Positions 16,468 to 26,038 of a DNA stretch of 64,000 bases are shown piece by piece; position 1 is the stretch's first letter, and each line of letters starts with the position of its first letter. This stretch comes from Synechococcus sp. KORDI-49 (lineage in GTDB: Bacteria; Cyanobacteriota; Cyanobacteriia; PCC-6307; Cyanobiaceae). The notes beneath the pieces were generated by a model. It searched no databases. It was not told where the DNA came from and was given only the letters and a program-made list of their open reading frames with translations. The stretch covers positions 251,163-315,162 of the forward strand of contig NZ_CP006270.1 in the NCBI RefSeq assembly GCF_000737575.1, in the 5' to 3' direction. Position numbers and translations under genes: made by a program.

Positions 16468-17879
16468 TGAAGGTCGCGGCAGGTCTGTTTCGCCGCTTGG
16501 CGACCTTTCCGATCACCGCCCCGGCACTGCTGTTGCTGCTGATGCTGTCCACGGCTTGGCTGACGCATGTCGCCCGGCGGGAGCTCTCGCCCAGAGATTC
16601 TCTGACGCAGCAGCTGGATCTGCTCAGCGCATCCCTGGTGATGTTGCAGAGCTTTCAAGTGGATTCCGGGCAATCCGTTCCGGAGATCTGGTCTGAACGG
16701 CTCGGTCCGGAGCAGGCCTCCCGACGCTGGCGTGCCTCCAGGGAGCAGATCTGGTGGAAAGGGTGGGTTTCCTCGGGCAGCAGTGTGCTTGTGCTGCCAC
16801 GCCAACAGGGCTCAACGGCGGGCAACAGTCCTCTGGATCGGCTCCTGCCCGGGTTTGATCTTGTCTTTTCCGATCCCGCTGAACGCAGCAGCTTCATGGA
16901 GTCGTTGCGTCCCCAGCCAGGGGACCCATCACCGTTGGAACGGTTCTGTCTGAGGGCCCTCGAGGTCTCAACGGCTGTGCGATGGACGCCGGAGGCCCTG
17001 CTTCCGATGGCCGGACCACTCGCTTCGATGCTCAATTCGGCCTCCCATGGCTGTCTTGTCCTGAATGTCGACGCCAAGGATCTGCGTTGGAGCGGGGTGT
17101 TTGCCAGTCGACCGCTTCGGGATGCCCCACGACGACTCAAGCCTCCAAGAGGGACAACGCCTCTGGCACCGGGCAGGCTTCGGGCTCCCATGGCTTCCGA
17201 TCCTTCGCTGCTGCCGATGTTGCAGCTGGACAGTTCAACTGCGGAGCCCGTGCTCAGTGGAATTCTGAATCGCCCTCTGATCCGGGACGGTCTTGAGAAG
17301 GACTACGGGTTGACGCTGGCCATGCGTCGCCAGCTTCTTGAGGTGCCGATGCGCCTGAGTGTCGAACCTCAGGCGAAAGGTCCTTTCCAGGCCCGTGTGC
17401 AGATCGATCTGCAGCTCCCCTATCGGGATCCGGACGTGAGACGAGCACTTGAGTTGACGGCGACCCGTCTCGAGAAGCAGGGATTCCGGCGACGACGCGT
17501 CGATCTGGTTCACCCGGATGGCCAGACCGTCATCCGGGCGACTCTCTGGCTCGATGATGACGAGGACCCTGGACGGGTGCTTGGGGGATGGACCTGGCTG
17601 CCCAGAGATGCAAGCCATGGACACCCCGCTCTGCTCCGCATGGTGCTTGCCGGTGCGCCCACGCTGAAACGCTCGGCAACGGCCGAGCTCGGCTCCGACA
17701 GCAGCATGAATCTCATGCTGTCTCCAAGGGATCTGGTCACCCACGGTCTGCTGCCCGTCAGCTGGCCGACTGTGGTGCGATCAGCGGAAAGGCTGATGCT
17801 GCGCACGATGCCGCTGCGTGGGCAGACAGCCCGGGACGACTCCTGGCGATGGGTGCGTGGTCAGCTCGATGTTCCCTGA
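16467..17879 (+). CDS. Membrane-anchored hypothetical protein (470 aa)
   Basis: The start MKVAAGLFRRLATFP at 16467 overlaps the stop of the preceding small gene; the frame extends to 16440 but adds nothing conserved. One N-terminal membrane helix (APALLLLLMLSTAWLTHVA) is followed by a large, probably lumenal or periplasmic domain rich in Arg and Leu, without recognisable motifs. Position after petN and before thf1 hints at a thylakoid role, but this is only context. The end overlaps the convergent thf1 gene by 19 bases. Confidence 0.7.
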   Translation: MKVAAGLFRRLATFPITAPALLLLLMLSTAWLTHVARRELSPRDSLTQQLDLLSASLVMLQSFQVDSGQSVPEIWSERLGPEQASRRWRASREQIWWKGWVSSGSSVLVLPRQQGSTAGNSPLDRLLPGFDLVFSDPAERSSFMESLRPQPGDPSPLERFCLRALEVSTAVRWTPEALLPMAGPLASMLNSASHGCLVLNVDAKDLRWSGVFASRPLRDAPRRLKPPRGTTPLAPGRLRAPMASDPSLLPMLQLDSSTAEPVLSGILNRPLIRDGLEKDYGLTLAMRRQLLEVPMRLSVEPQAKGPFQARVQIDLQLPYRDPDVRRALELTATRLEKQGFRRRRVDLVHPDGQTVIRATLWLDDDEDPGRVLGGWTWLPRDASHGHPALLRMVLAGAPTLKRSATAELGSDSSMNLMLSPRDLVTHGLLPVSWPTVVRSAERLMLRTMPLRGQTARDDSWRWVRGQLDVP

Positions 17880-18508
17880 GCGGCTTCATCCTGACGTTTT
17901 TCCCGCTTCCTTCGGTCGGAGGCCAGGGTTTCCTCCATCAGTTCCACGGCCTGTTCCATCCGTTCACTGTTGGAGGCGAACAAGTTCAGGTCCTTCTCCA
18001 CCCGTTCAGAAGGGAAGTTGAGGTCAGTGCAGAGATCGACAGCCTGTTGGGCCAGAGCCTTGCCGTCTGGACTGTCCTGCTTGCCGCGAGCGGTTTCGAG
18101 CACGGTCAGCAGGCCGATCGCCATCATCCGCGAGTAGTGCGATCCCTCGGGCAACCGCTGCTCGGCCAGCATTGTCGTAATGCCTTCCATCGCTGCGGAG
18201 GCAGCGGCGTCGCGGGTTTGAGAAGCCTCCCGTTTCAGGGCGTCGGCATCAAAGCCGTTGCTGCTGCAGATCGCTTCGAAGAGACGATCGGGATGGCTTT
18301 CCGGTCGATACCCTCGCGTGAAGGTTGTGAAGACCTTTTCGAGGCCTACCGCGAACAGTGGCGTGCTGCTGAACTGTGTCTGATGGCTGAGTAGATGCAG
18401 TTCCACCAGCAGCTCATCGCTCACCCGCCGGTAGAGGGGGGCGATGACATGGGGGAACGCCTGATGAAACGCCCGCTTGCTGTCAGCAATGGTCTGACGA
18501 TCGCCCAA
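17861..18508 (-). CDS. thf1: Thylakoid formation protein Thf1/Psb29
   Basis: The sequence [38 protein letters not shown] is the conserved start of the Thf1/Psb29 family. The protein takes part in photosystem II assembly and repair and in stabilising thylakoid FtsH. The frame is open to 18577, but homologues begin just before the [10 protein letters not shown] segment, so a TTG at 18508 is chosen (215 residues). The C-terminus is a charged helix (KRQDEAAQ). It diverges from clpP; clpP and ftsH follow in the same neighbourhood. Confidence 0.9.
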   Translation of the reverse strand: MGDRQTIADSKRAFHQAFPHVIAPLYRRVSDELLVELHLLSHQTQFSSTPLFAVGLEKVFTTFTRGYRPESHPDRLFEAICSSNGFDADALKREASQTRDAAASAAMEGITTMLAEQRLPEGSHYSRMMAIGLLTVLETARGKQDSPDGKALAQQAVDLCTDLNFPSERVEKDLNLFASNSERMEQAVELMEETLASDRRKREKRQDEAAQGTSS

Positions 18509-18587
18509 GTCGGAACCCTGGAATGTCGGCAATGACCATAGCGCCGAGGACGACGCCGTTAGGATTGACGCAATCACGCAGAAGCAG

Positions 18588-19181
18588 ATGATCCCGATCG
18601 TGATCGAGGAGTCCGGCCGGGGCGAAAGGGCCTTTGATATCTACTCCCGTCTTCTCAGAGAAAGAATCATTTTTCTGGGAGAAGCCGTAACGAGCGATTC
18701 AGCCAATCGCATCGTTGCTCAGATGCTTTTCCTGGAAGCGGAAGACCCGGAAAAGGACATCTACCTGTACATCAACTCACCTGGCGGTTCCGTCTACGAC
18801 GGGCTTGGAATCTTTGACACGATGCAGCACATCAAACCAGATGTTCATACCGTCTGTGTTGGTCTCGCAGCAAGTATGGGAGCCTTCCTTCTCTGTGCTG
18901 GTACGAAGGGCAAGCGCAGCAGCCTTCAGCATTCGCGCATCATGATTCACCAACCACTCGGCGGGGCTCGCGGTCAGGCCAGTGATATCCGAATACAGGC
19001 TGATGAAATCCTTTTCCTCAAGGATCGCCTCAACCATGAACTGGCTTCGAGAACCGGCCAGCCCCTCGACCGCATCCAACAGGACACCGATCGTGATTTC
19101 TTCATGTCACCCACGGAAGCTGTCAGCTACGGGCTGATTGACTCAGTGATCGACAAGCGCCCGGTGCATTCCGTCGCTTGA
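18588..19181 (+). CDS. clpP: ATP-dependent Clp protease proteolytic subunit
   Basis: The 197-residue serine peptidase carries [16 protein letters not shown], the nucleophile in GLAASMGA (Ser96) and the histidine in MIHQPLGG (His121). It forms the tetradecameric chamber that works with ClpC/ClpX and with the ClpS adaptor encoded nearby. All catalytic segments are present, so this is an active ClpP and not a ClpR. Confidence 0.97.
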   Translation: MIPIVIEESGRGERAFDIYSRLLRERIIFLGEAVTSDSANRIVAQMLFLEAEDPEKDIYLYINSPGGSVYDGLGIFDTMQHIKPDVHTVCVGLAASMGAFLLCAGTKGKRSSLQHSRIMIHQPLGGARGQASDIRIQADEILFLKDRLNHELASRTGQPLDRIQQDTDRDFFMSPTEAVSYGLIDSVIDKRPVHSVA

Positions 19182-19330
19182 AATCCGGTCTTCCAACCAA
19201 GATCTGTCCGGTCTGCGAGAGACCGTTTCAGTGGAGGAAGGCGTGGAGGAATTGCTGGGACGAGGTTATTTATTGCTCTGATCGATGTCGCCGAAGGAAA
19301 TCAACGATTTCTTCAAAGGATAATGTTTAA
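19178..19330 (+). CDS. DUF2256 zinc-finger-like protein (50 aa)
   Basis: A TTG start overlaps the clpP stop (TTGA) and opens a 50-residue frame containing [15 protein letters not shown]-like sequence (actual: [15 protein letters not shown]), then [16 protein letters not shown]. The two CxxC/CxxxC pairs and the tryptophans match the DUF2256 family, which is widespread and of unknown function. The stop TAA overlaps the convergent DUF7219 gene by four bases. The overlap with clpP suggests translational coupling. Confidence 0.8.
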   Translation: MKSGLPTKICPVCERPFQWRKAWRNCWDEVIYCSDRCRRRKSTISSKDNV

Positions 19331-19557
19331 TGCAGCAAATCATTGCGACTGACCTTCAGGGATTTCCACATATCTTTGATTTGTTCAAAAGCTTTTTCCT
19401 GGCTGACTTTTCCGTTTGATTGCAGTCCGACAATCAGGCCGACGCGATCGGCAAATTCCTCGAGATTCTGGTGAAAGGCAACCCGCTGAGGGGTCCAGTC
19501 GGGGCCATGAAACTGGCTATGACCCTGCATCGGTGAACGGGTGCCATCACTGGTCAT
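19327..19557 (-). CDS. DUF7219-like cyanobacterial protein (76 aa)
   Basis: The sequence [51 protein letters not shown] resembles a short cyanobacterial family (DUF7219) of unknown function. A later start at MQGHSQFHG (residue 10) is possible. It is downstream of ftsH on the same strand but separated from it by a terminator. Confidence 0.7.
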   Translation of the reverse strand: MTSDGTRSPMQGHSQFHGPDWTPQRVAFHQNLEEFADRVGLIVGLQSNGKVSQEKAFEQIKDMWKSLKVSRNDLLH

Positions 19558-19574
19558 GAGTGATGCTCAGAAAT

Positions 19575-19616
19575 GCAAAACAAGACCCTGACACCTTAGA
19601 GATGCTCAGGGTCTTG
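19575..19616 (-). terminator. Terminator after ftsH
   Basis: CAAGACCCTGA (19581-19591) pairs with TCAGGGTCTTG (19606-19616) around a 14-base loop. On the minus strand the stem is followed by TTTTGC, giving a short U-tract just after the ftsH stop. Confidence 0.75.
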
Positions 19617-19632
19617 CGGTGTGATCTCCGAA

Positions 19633-21546
19633 TCAGTTGAGAATCGGTGTCGAGCGGTCCTTGTCGGGAACCGTCGCGAACTCGCCGACCATGGCGCGGA
19701 ACTCATCGCCGTCCATCGTCTCCTTCTCGATGAGAGTTTCGACCAGGGAATCCATGGCCTGGCGATGCGCCGAGACAATGGACACGGTCTCCTCGTAGCA
19801 GTGCTTTACCATGGCGCGCACCTGTTCGTCAATCTGACGGGAGATGGAATCGGAGACGTCGCTGCGGGTCATCAGATCACGACCCAGAAACACTTCCTGA
19901 TTGCCGCCCTCAAGAGCAACAGGTCCGAGATCGCTCATGCCGAATCGCGTGACCATCTGACGGGCCATCGAGGCCACTTGCTGAATGTCGCCACCCGCAC
20001 CGGTGGTGACTTCCTGGTGGCCGAAGACCACATCTTCCGCTGCGCGTCCACCGAGAGCTCCCATGATGCGTGCCTTGAGTTGAGCTCGCGTCACAAGTGA
20101 CTGCTCCTCGTCGGGGGAGAACCATGTGAGGCCCTGTGCCTGCCCCCGGGGAATCAGCGTGACCTTCTGAACCGGATCGTGATCTTTGACGAGGGTTCCG
20201 ATCAGGGCGTGACCGACTTCGTGGTACGCGATCAGACGCTTGCTGCGTCCATCGGTGAGAGGCCGACCTTCCATGCCGGCGATGATCCGATCCACGGCAT
20301 CATCGATTTCGCTGAGGCCGATCGCTTCCTTGCGGCGACGGGCCGTGAGAATCGCGGCTTCGTTCATCAGGTTGGCCAGATCAGCCCCTGTGAAGCCGGG
20401 GGTGCGACGCGCAATGCTCTCGAGAGACAGCTCTTCCTTGAGTTTCTTGTTCCGGCAGTGCACTTCGAGGATTGAAAGCCGGCCTTTGATGTCCGGTGCA
20501 TCGACGGTCACCTGGCGATCGAAGCGGCCAGGACGCATCAGAGCTGAATCCAGAACATCCGGACGGTTGGTGGCCGCGATGATGATGATGCCGCTGTTGC
20601 CCTCGAAACCATCCATTTCGGTGAGCAGCTGATTGAGGGTCTGCTCGCGCTCATCGTTGCCGCCGCCGATGCCGGCACCCCGCTGACGGCCGACGGCATC
20701 GATCTCATCGATGAAGATCAGGCAGGGGCTGTTTTCCTTGGCTTTCTTGAACAGATCCCTGACACGACTGGCACCGACACCGACGAACATCTCGACGAAT
20801 TCGGAACCTGACAGAGAGAAGAACGGCACACCGGCCTCACCTGCGATCGCTTTGGCCAGAAGCGTCTTGCCGGTTCCCGGAGGTCCGACCAGCAGCATGC
20901 CGCGGGGAATCTGTGCACCGACGGACGTGAAACGTTCCGGCTGCTTGAGGAAGGTGACGACCTCTTCAAGCTCCTGTTTTGCCTCATTCACACCGGCGAC
21001 GTCGTCGAACATCACTCCGGTTTCGGCCTCCATCATGAAGCGGGCCTTGCTTTTGCCGAACTGCATCGCCTGACCGGGGCCACCGGGCATGCCGCTGTTG
21101 CGTCGGGCCAGGAAGATGAGAGAGCCGATCAGGATCAGTGGGAACAGCAGGTTGCCCAGCAGACCGAGAGCCGGAGGTGCGGTGCGGGGTGGATGAATGT
21201 CGAAGCTGATGCCCTCGCTCTTGAGGGTGTTGATCAGTTCTGGGGCCAGCCCAGGAAGATCCACTCTCAGCCGTTGGACGCGATTGTCGAGATCGGGATC
21301 GACGGCTTCAACCACGGCATTGCGACCTCCGTCGTAGATGTCGACGGCTGTGACGCGGCCTGCCTCGACGTAGTCAAGGAAGCGTCCGTAGCTCATCCTC
21401 GCGACGGCGGCATTCCGGGGTGCCACGGTCGGGCCGCTGGGGCCCACTCCGTTGACGCCGCCGTTGCTCACGACCTGCCAGCCGATCAGCAGGACCACGG
21501 CGATCGGCAGGAGCCAGAGAACAAGGAGGCGCCAGCGCTGATTCAT
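19633..21546 (-). CDS. ftsH: ATP-dependent zinc metalloprotease FtsH
   Basis: The 637-residue membrane protease has an N-terminal helix ([17 protein letters not shown]), a second helix near residue 135, an AAA+ module with Walker A GPPGTGKT near 218 and Walker [12 protein letters not shown], the second region of homology ([20 protein letters not shown]), and the zinc site HEVGHA near 440. Cyanobacterial FtsH removes damaged D1 and other membrane proteins. The paralogue number cannot be fixed here. Nearness to thf1 and clpP fits a proteostasis group. Confidence 0.96.
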   Translation of the reverse strand: MNQRWRLLVLWLLPIAVVLLIGWQVVSNGGVNGVGPSGPTVAPRNAAVARMSYGRFLDYVEAGRVTAVDIYDGGRNAVVEAVDPDLDNRVQRLRVDLPGLAPELINTLKSEGISFDIHPPRTAPPALGLLGNLLFPLILIGSLIFLARRNSGMPGGPGQAMQFGKSKARFMMEAETGVMFDDVAGVNEAKQELEEVVTFLKQPERFTSVGAQIPRGMLLVGPPGTGKTLLAKAIAGEAGVPFFSLSGSEFVEMFVGVGASRVRDLFKKAKENSPCLIFIDEIDAVGRQRGAGIGGGNDEREQTLNQLLTEMDGFEGNSGIIIIAATNRPDVLDSALMRPGRFDRQVTVDAPDIKGRLSILEVHCRNKKLKEELSLESIARRTPGFTGADLANLMNEAAILTARRRKEAIGLSEIDDAVDRIIAGMEGRPLTDGRSKRLIAYHEVGHALIGTLVKDHDPVQKVTLIPRGQAQGLTWFSPDEEQSLVTRAQLKARIMGALGGRAAEDVVFGHQEVTTGAGGDIQQVASMARQMVTRFGMSDLGPVALEGGNQEVFLGRDLMTRSDVSDSISRQIDEQVRAMVKHCYEETVSIVSAHRQAMDSLVETLIEKETMDGDEFRAMVGEFATVPDKDRSTPILN

Positions 21547-21603
21547 GATCCTGAGAAATGATGAACGATTGTAAAGCAGTTGGACCGCTCTCTGACGCGT
21601 CGT

Positions 21604-22833
21604 TCAGAGACTTCTGAGGGCCACGATCGGATCCAGCCTTGCAGCTCGGCGGGCCGGAACGACGCCGAAGAACAGCCCGATCGAACCGGACAGCCCCACC
21701 GTGATCAGCACCATGCCGGTGCCGATGGTCGCCGGCAGCGGCGTCGCGGCCGCCACAAGCGCAACGGTGCCGAGGCCTGCCGCCGTGCCGATGGCGCCGC
21801 CGAGGCTGGACAGCACCAGGGATTCGACCAGGAACTGCTGCAGAACGTCGCTGCTGCGAGCCCCCAGAGCCTTGCGGAGTCCGATTTCCTCGGTTCGCTC
21901 GCTGACGGAGACGAGCATGATGTTCATGATTCCGATGCCTCCCACCAGCAGGGAGATGCCGCCGATGGCAGCAAGCATCAGCGTCAGCCCTCCGGTGATG
22001 GTTCCCACGATGCTGAGGGCATCCTTCTGGGAACGGACGGCGAAGTCGTCATCGCGCAGGATCCGATGCCGCTGCCGCAGCAGATTGGTGATCTGGAACT
22101 TGGCCGCACCGGTGCTCGCCTCATCCCGTGCTTCCACGCTGATGAAACTGAGACTGATGCCGTAGGTGGGATCCCGACCCGTCAGCCTTGTCACCATCGT
22201 GCTGAGGGGGATGTAGGCATTCTCATCCTGGTTGCTGCCGAACACGGCTCCCTTCGGTGCCATCACACCGACCACCTCGAACGCCTGGCTCCCGATCCGG
22301 ATCTGCTGCCCCAGAGCGTTGCCGGTGGGGAAGAGTTTCAGACGCAGATCCGGGCCGATCGCCACGACGTTGCGGGCAGCCTTGTTGTCCTCGGCGGTGA
22401 TGAACCGCCCCCGAGCAACCTCAAAGCTGCGCACGGGGAGAAACTCGGGCGTGACGCCGGAGATCGAGCTGGTGGCGCTGCGGGCTCCCGTCTGGACCAC
22501 CTGGCTGCTGGTGATCTGCGGAGCCACGCGACTGACGCTTGGCACCTGCTCGGCGATCGCTTCGGCATCCTCCAGAACCAGTGTTCTCGGGAAGGCGACT
22601 CCTCGGCGACGGGTGTCGTTGTTCCCAGGAACCACAAACAGAACGTTGGCTCCGAGGTTGCTCAGCTGTTCCTCGGCCAGGCCCTGCGCACCGCGCCCGA
22701 CTCCGACAAGGGTGATCACCGAGGCATTGCCGATGACAATGCCCACCATCGTGAGCAGGCTGCGAAGCCGGTTGCTCCGCAGGGTGGTGAGGGCCATCCT
22801 CACCGTCTCCGTTGGCGGCATCCGCCGGGTCAT
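21604..22833 (-). CDS. MacB/FtsX-type ABC transporter permease
   Basis: The 409-residue protein has an N-terminal helix (LRSLLTMVGIVIGNASVITLVGVG), a large MacB-type periplasmic domain, and a C-terminal FtsX domain with GGIGIMNIMLVSVSERTEEIGLRKALGA. Such permeases move lipoproteins, peptides or drugs together with a separate ATPase and often a membrane-fusion protein; neither partner is adjacent. The start is 24 bases from the end of pyk on the same strand. Confidence 0.9.
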   Translation of the reverse strand: MTRRMPPTETVRMALTTLRSNRLRSLLTMVGIVIGNASVITLVGVGRGAQGLAEEQLSNLGANVLFVVPGNNDTRRRGVAFPRTLVLEDAEAIAEQVPSVSRVAPQITSSQVVQTGARSATSSISGVTPEFLPVRSFEVARGRFITAEDNKAARNVVAIGPDLRLKLFPTGNALGQQIRIGSQAFEVVGVMAPKGAVFGSNQDENAYIPLSTMVTRLTGRDPTYGISLSFISVEARDEASTGAAKFQITNLLRQRHRILRDDDFAVRSQKDALSIVGTITGGLTLMLAAIGGISLLVGGIGIMNIMLVSVSERTEEIGLRKALGARSSDVLQQFLVESLVLSSLGGAIGTAAGLGTVALVAAATPLPATIGTGMVLITVGLSGSIGLFFGVVPARRAARLDPIVALRSL

Positions 22834-22856
22834 GGCTGCTCAGGCAGGTGGGTGCT

Positions 22857-24311
22857 TCAGATCATGTTGACCGCTGACTCCTCGGAACTGACGATTCCCA
22901 CCTTGAGCAGATCGGTGGAACCCGAGACGCCTGTGTGCGTGCCCGCGGTCTGCACCACCAGATCCCCCTCATTGAGCAGTCCCAGCGACTTCGCCTTGTT
23001 CATGGCCGCCAGGAAGGTGTGGGTGGTCCGTTCATGCTGCGGAATCACCAGAGGCTTCACGCCCCACACGAGCTGCAGCCGGCAGGCGACGGTGGGATCC
23101 GGGGTGATGGCCAGGATCGGCGCAGCTGGACGGAATTTGCTCACGTTCTTGGCGGTGGCACCGCTTTTGGTGAGCGGCAGAATCGCCGACGCATTCAGCT
23201 GACTGGCGATGGAACTCACCGCCAGGCTGAGGGCGTTGGGAATCGTGCTGGGCAGATGACTGTCAATGGCCCGCCGGGGATAGTCCTTCTCGATGCGGCA
23301 AGCGATGGTCGCCATCGTCTGAACCGCCTCCACGGGAAAATCGCCGACGGCGGTTTCGTTGGACAGCATCACGGCATCGGTGCCGTCGAGGATGGCATTG
23401 GCGACATCGCTCACTTCCGCGCGGGTCGGCCGCGGGCTGGAGGCCATCGAATCCAGCATCTGGGTCGCTGTGATGATCGGGATGCCGAGGCTGTTCGCCT
23501 TGCTGATCAGTTCCTTCTGCAGCAACGGCACCTCCTCTGCGGGCATCTCAACCCCCAGGTCTCCCCTGGCCACCATCACTCCGTCACAGAGCGGCAGGAT
23601 CGCGTCGATCTGATCGATGGCCTCGAATTTCTCGATCTTGGCCACCACGGGTGTGGAATGGCCGTGCTGACGGATCAGGTCACGGATCTCCTCCATGTCG
23701 GAGGGATTTCGGACGAAGCTGAGCGCCACCCAGTCCACCTGCTGGGACAGCCCGAATTCCAGGTCCACCTTGTCCTTATCGGTCAGCGCCCGGACGGACA
23801 GCTGCACATCGGGGAAGTTCACTCCCTTGTTATTCGACAGAACCCCGCCGACGGTGACGCTGCAGTGCAGGGTCTGTTCGGCCTGATCAACCTGTTCGAC
23901 CTTCATCTCGACGCGTCCGTCGTCGAGAAGGATGCGGCTGCCAGCGGTCACTTCATCCGCCAGCTTGTCGTAGGTGACGGTGGCGATGGTCTGGTCGCAG
24001 CTCACCGGTCTGGAGGTGAGGGAGAACCGGTCGCCGTTGGCCAGGGTGATCGGACCATCAGCAAAGCGACCCAGACGGATTTTCGGCCCCTGCAGGTCCT
24101 GAAGGATGCCGATGTTGATGCCCAGTTCGTTGGAAACCTCCCGGATGGTCGCGATCCGTGCCGCATGCTCGCTGTGATCGCCGTGCGAGAAGTTCAGGCG
24201 GAAGGTGGTTGCTCCAGCCTGAACAAGTTCCTTGATCCGCTCGGCGCTTTCCGTGGCGGGGCCGATGGTGGCCACGATCTTGGTCCGACGGTTCTGATCG
24301 AACTGGCCCAT
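22857..24311 (-). CDS. pyk: Pyruvate kinase
   Basis: This enzyme converts PEP and ADP to pyruvate and ATP. Motifs are RTKIVATIGPATES, FRLNFSHGDH, the active-site segment VAKIEKFEAIDQ and VARGDLGVEMP, followed by the C-terminal allosteric domain. The frame extends to 24395, but homology starts at MGQFDQNRRTK (24311), giving 484 residues, a normal length. Confidence 0.95.
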   Translation of the reverse strand: MGQFDQNRRTKIVATIGPATESAERIKELVQAGATTFRLNFSHGDHSEHAARIATIREVSNELGINIGILQDLQGPKIRLGRFADGPITLANGDRFSLTSRPVSCDQTIATVTYDKLADEVTAGSRILLDDGRVEMKVEQVDQAEQTLHCSVTVGGVLSNNKGVNFPDVQLSVRALTDKDKVDLEFGLSQQVDWVALSFVRNPSDMEEIRDLIRQHGHSTPVVAKIEKFEAIDQIDAILPLCDGVMVARGDLGVEMPAEEVPLLQKELISKANSLGIPIITATQMLDSMASSPRPTRAEVSDVANAILDGTDAVMLSNETAVGDFPVEAVQTMATIACRIEKDYPRRAIDSHLPSTIPNALSLAVSSIASQLNASAILPLTKSGATAKNVSKFRPAAPILAITPDPTVACRLQLVWGVKPLVIPQHERTTHTFLAAMNKAKSLGLLNEGDLVVQTAGTHTGVSGSTDLLKVGIVSSEESAVNMI

Positions 24312-24327
24312 ACCGAGGCTAAAAACC

Positions 24328-24714
24328 TTGCGGAAACTACCATCCAGTCGTTTGGAAGCCGGCGTCCGCCGGTGGGAGGCAGCCATCGACATCAATGCTT
24401 ATCAGGCCGCTGCCCGCCGCACTGCCGCTTATCCCGACGTGGGCGCCAACCCCGTCTATCCGACGCTGGGTCTCAGCGGCGAGGCCGGAGAGGTGGCGGA
24501 CAAGGTCAAGAAGGTGCTTCGGGACCGTGGGGGTGTCTTCGACGACCCAACCCGGGAGGCGATCAAGCTCGAGCTGGGCGATGTGCTCTGGTACGTGGCG
24601 CAGCTCGCGTCAGAGCTCGGTTATGACCTCGAGGAGGTTGCCACCGCCAACCTCGACAAGCTCGCCAGCCGTGCCGCCCGTGGTCGCATCGGCGGCAGCG
24701 GTGACCATCGCTGA
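24328..24714 (+). CDS. MazG-like nucleotide pyrophosphohydrolase; start uncertain
   Basis: The core GLSGEAGEVADKVKKVLRD and LELGDVLWYVAQLASELG belongs to the MazG/all-alpha NTP pyrophosphatase superfamily, which removes non-canonical nucleotides. In-frame starts are only TTG (24328, 24352), neither with a ribosome site. A perfect GGGAGG at 24374-24379 sits five bases before an ATC at 24385, exactly where DINAYQAAARRTA would begin in relatives. Translation may start at this ATC (110 residues), or an ATG was changed. It is divergent from pyk and nine bases before the next gene. Confidence 0.85.
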   Translation: MRKLPSSRLEAGVRRWEAAIDINAYQAAARRTAAYPDVGANPVYPTLGLSGEAGEVADKVKKVLRDRGGVFDDPTREAIKLELGDVLWYVAQLASELGYDLEEVATANLDKLASRAARGRIGGSGDHR

Positions 24715-24722
24715 TCGCTGCC

Positions 24723-25187
24723 ATGTCCCGTCGTCTGCTTGCGCTCCTCACCAGCCTGCTGATCCTGCTTGGATCAGCGGCTCCAGCCAGGGCTGCGGAT
24801 CTGAAGCTCTCCGCCATCCAGTTGCTTCCCTGCACTGAGGAGGATCCGGGAAATCAACCGGATGTCGGACGCCCGATGGGAGCCAGTTGCTTCGTGCTCA
24901 GCGGCAAGGTGGACAACCCCGGTCGTCGTCCGGTCGTCGACACGGATGTCTATGCCCGCATTCTGGATGCCAGCGGAGAACCTGCTCTGCAGAACCGCAC
25001 CCGAGTGGGATCCATCGGTGATGTGGCCCCAGGGACACATCCGTTCGCCCTGCGGATCGCCGTTCCGGCAGGAACACCAGGTCCCTTTGATGTCCGGAAC
25101 GCCAAAGCCAGGGGGTTTTCAGCTCCGGTGCGCAGCCGCGCCGACGATGGTGATGATCTTCTGCCTCTGGAGCAGGAGATTCAGTAG
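24723..25187 (+). CDS. Secreted hypothetical protein (154 aa)
   Basis: A clear signal peptide (LLALLTSLLILLGSAAPARA) precedes a beta-rich domain with two cysteines (LLPCTEED, GASCFVL) that may form a disulfide. The central part (LSGKVDNPGRRPVVDTDVYARI) looks like an immunoglobulin-like fold. No named family is recognised. It begins nine bases after the mazG-like gene, so the two are probably co-transcribed. Its end overlaps the convergent yggT gene by seven bases. Confidence 0.75.
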   Translation: MSRRLLALLTSLLILLGSAAPARAADLKLSAIQLLPCTEEDPGNQPDVGRPMGASCFVLSGKVDNPGRRPVVDTDVYARILDASGEPALQNRTRVGSIGDVAPGTHPFALRIAVPAGTPGPFDVRNAKARGFSAPVRSRADDGDDLLPLEQEIQ

Positions 25188-25477
25188 CTCAGACCGCCGG
25201 CATAGAAATAGAAGCTGGCGTTGAGCAGCAGTTGCTGAAGCAGGTTCAGCGCCACGAAGGCCAGGATGGCGGAGAGGTCGATGCCACCCAGGGGAGGAAT
25301 CAATCCGCGGAAGGCGTTCAGGTATGGATCTGTGATCGAACTCACCGTGCTCAGCACAGGATTGCCCCAGTCCAGATTGGGGAACCAGCTCAGCAGCACC
25401 CGGACGATCAACACCAGGGAATAGATCTGAAGGGTCTGGGCCAGAACCTGAAGGATGGTGACGGAGAGACTCGCCAT
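25181..25477 (-). CDS. YggT family membrane protein (CCB3/Ycf19-like)
   Basis: The 98-residue protein has two membrane segments and the family signature VRVLLSWFPNLDWGNPVLSTVSSITDPYLNAFRGLIPPLGGIDLSAI. Plastid relatives (CCB3) assist haem attachment to cytochrome b6, and other relatives affect thylakoid or division organisation. Which role applies here is unknown. It is last in a run ilvA-scpB-yggT. Confidence 0.92.
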   Translation of the reverse strand: MASLSVTILQVLAQTLQIYSLVLIVRVLLSWFPNLDWGNPVLSTVSSITDPYLNAFRGLIPPLGGIDLSAILAFVALNLLQQLLLNASFYFYAGGLSY

Positions 25478-25501
25478 GGCTGGAGCTGTTGTACTTCGAC
25501 T

Positions 25502-25999
25502 CTATGCAGGCTCCGTTGTTTCGGACGTTCCAAGATCCGGGAGCACTGAAAAGGTGCGATGGAACTTCTCCGAAAGCGTCAGCCAGTAGGAACGGCCTTC
25601 ACTCTGCCGTCGGCGTTCGATGAAGTCCTGGGCGAGCAGTTCCTTGATGTGGTCGTAGGCACCGGAGCCACGCAGATCAACCAGCTCCGACTGAAGGATG
25701 CGCTTCTTCAGCGCGATGGTGGCCAGGGTGCGCAGGGTGGCCGTTGACAGGTTCACCGGAAGAAGATCGCGGACCAGATCTCCGAGTCCGGCTCGCAGTT
25801 GCAGCCCGTACCGTCCGTTCTGGCTGACGATTTCGAGGGCTGTTTCGCGCTGCGAGTAGCTCGTGCTCAGTTCAAGGAGCGCCTGCTCCACCTCCGATCG
25901 CGGAACACCGGCCAGTTCCGACAGTTCACCCACCGCAATCGGCCGCCCCTTGAGATAGAGAATCGCCTCCAGTCGGGTGGCCAGTGACGGCTCCGTCAT
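25502..25999 (-). CDS. scpB: Segregation and condensation protein B
   Basis: Two winged-helix domains are visible (LATRLEAILYLKGRPIAVGELSELAGV and ATLRTLATIALKKRILQSELVDLRGS). ScpB binds ScpA and SMC to form the bacterial condensin complex. Its 165 residues are normal. The gene is 39 bases after ilvA and 24 before yggT on the same strand. Confidence 0.93.
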   Translation of the reverse strand: MTEPSLATRLEAILYLKGRPIAVGELSELAGVPRSEVEQALLELSTSYSQRETALEIVSQNGRYGLQLRAGLGDLVRDLLPVNLSTATLRTLATIALKKRILQSELVDLRGSGAYDHIKELLAQDFIERRRQSEGRSYWLTLSEKFHRTFSVLPDLGTSETTEPA

Positions 26000-26038
26000 C
26001 TCTACCCCGCAGGATGAGTCAAGGTACCGCCTGATCCC

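Noticed and set aside
21580-23202. 540-residue open frame on the plus strand
   Set aside because: Antisense to the FtsX-type permease and the end of pyk; no domains.
22935-24626. 563-residue open frame on the plus strand
   Set aside because: It is antisense to pyruvate kinase; composition is rich in His, Asp and Gly as expected for a GC-rich shadow.
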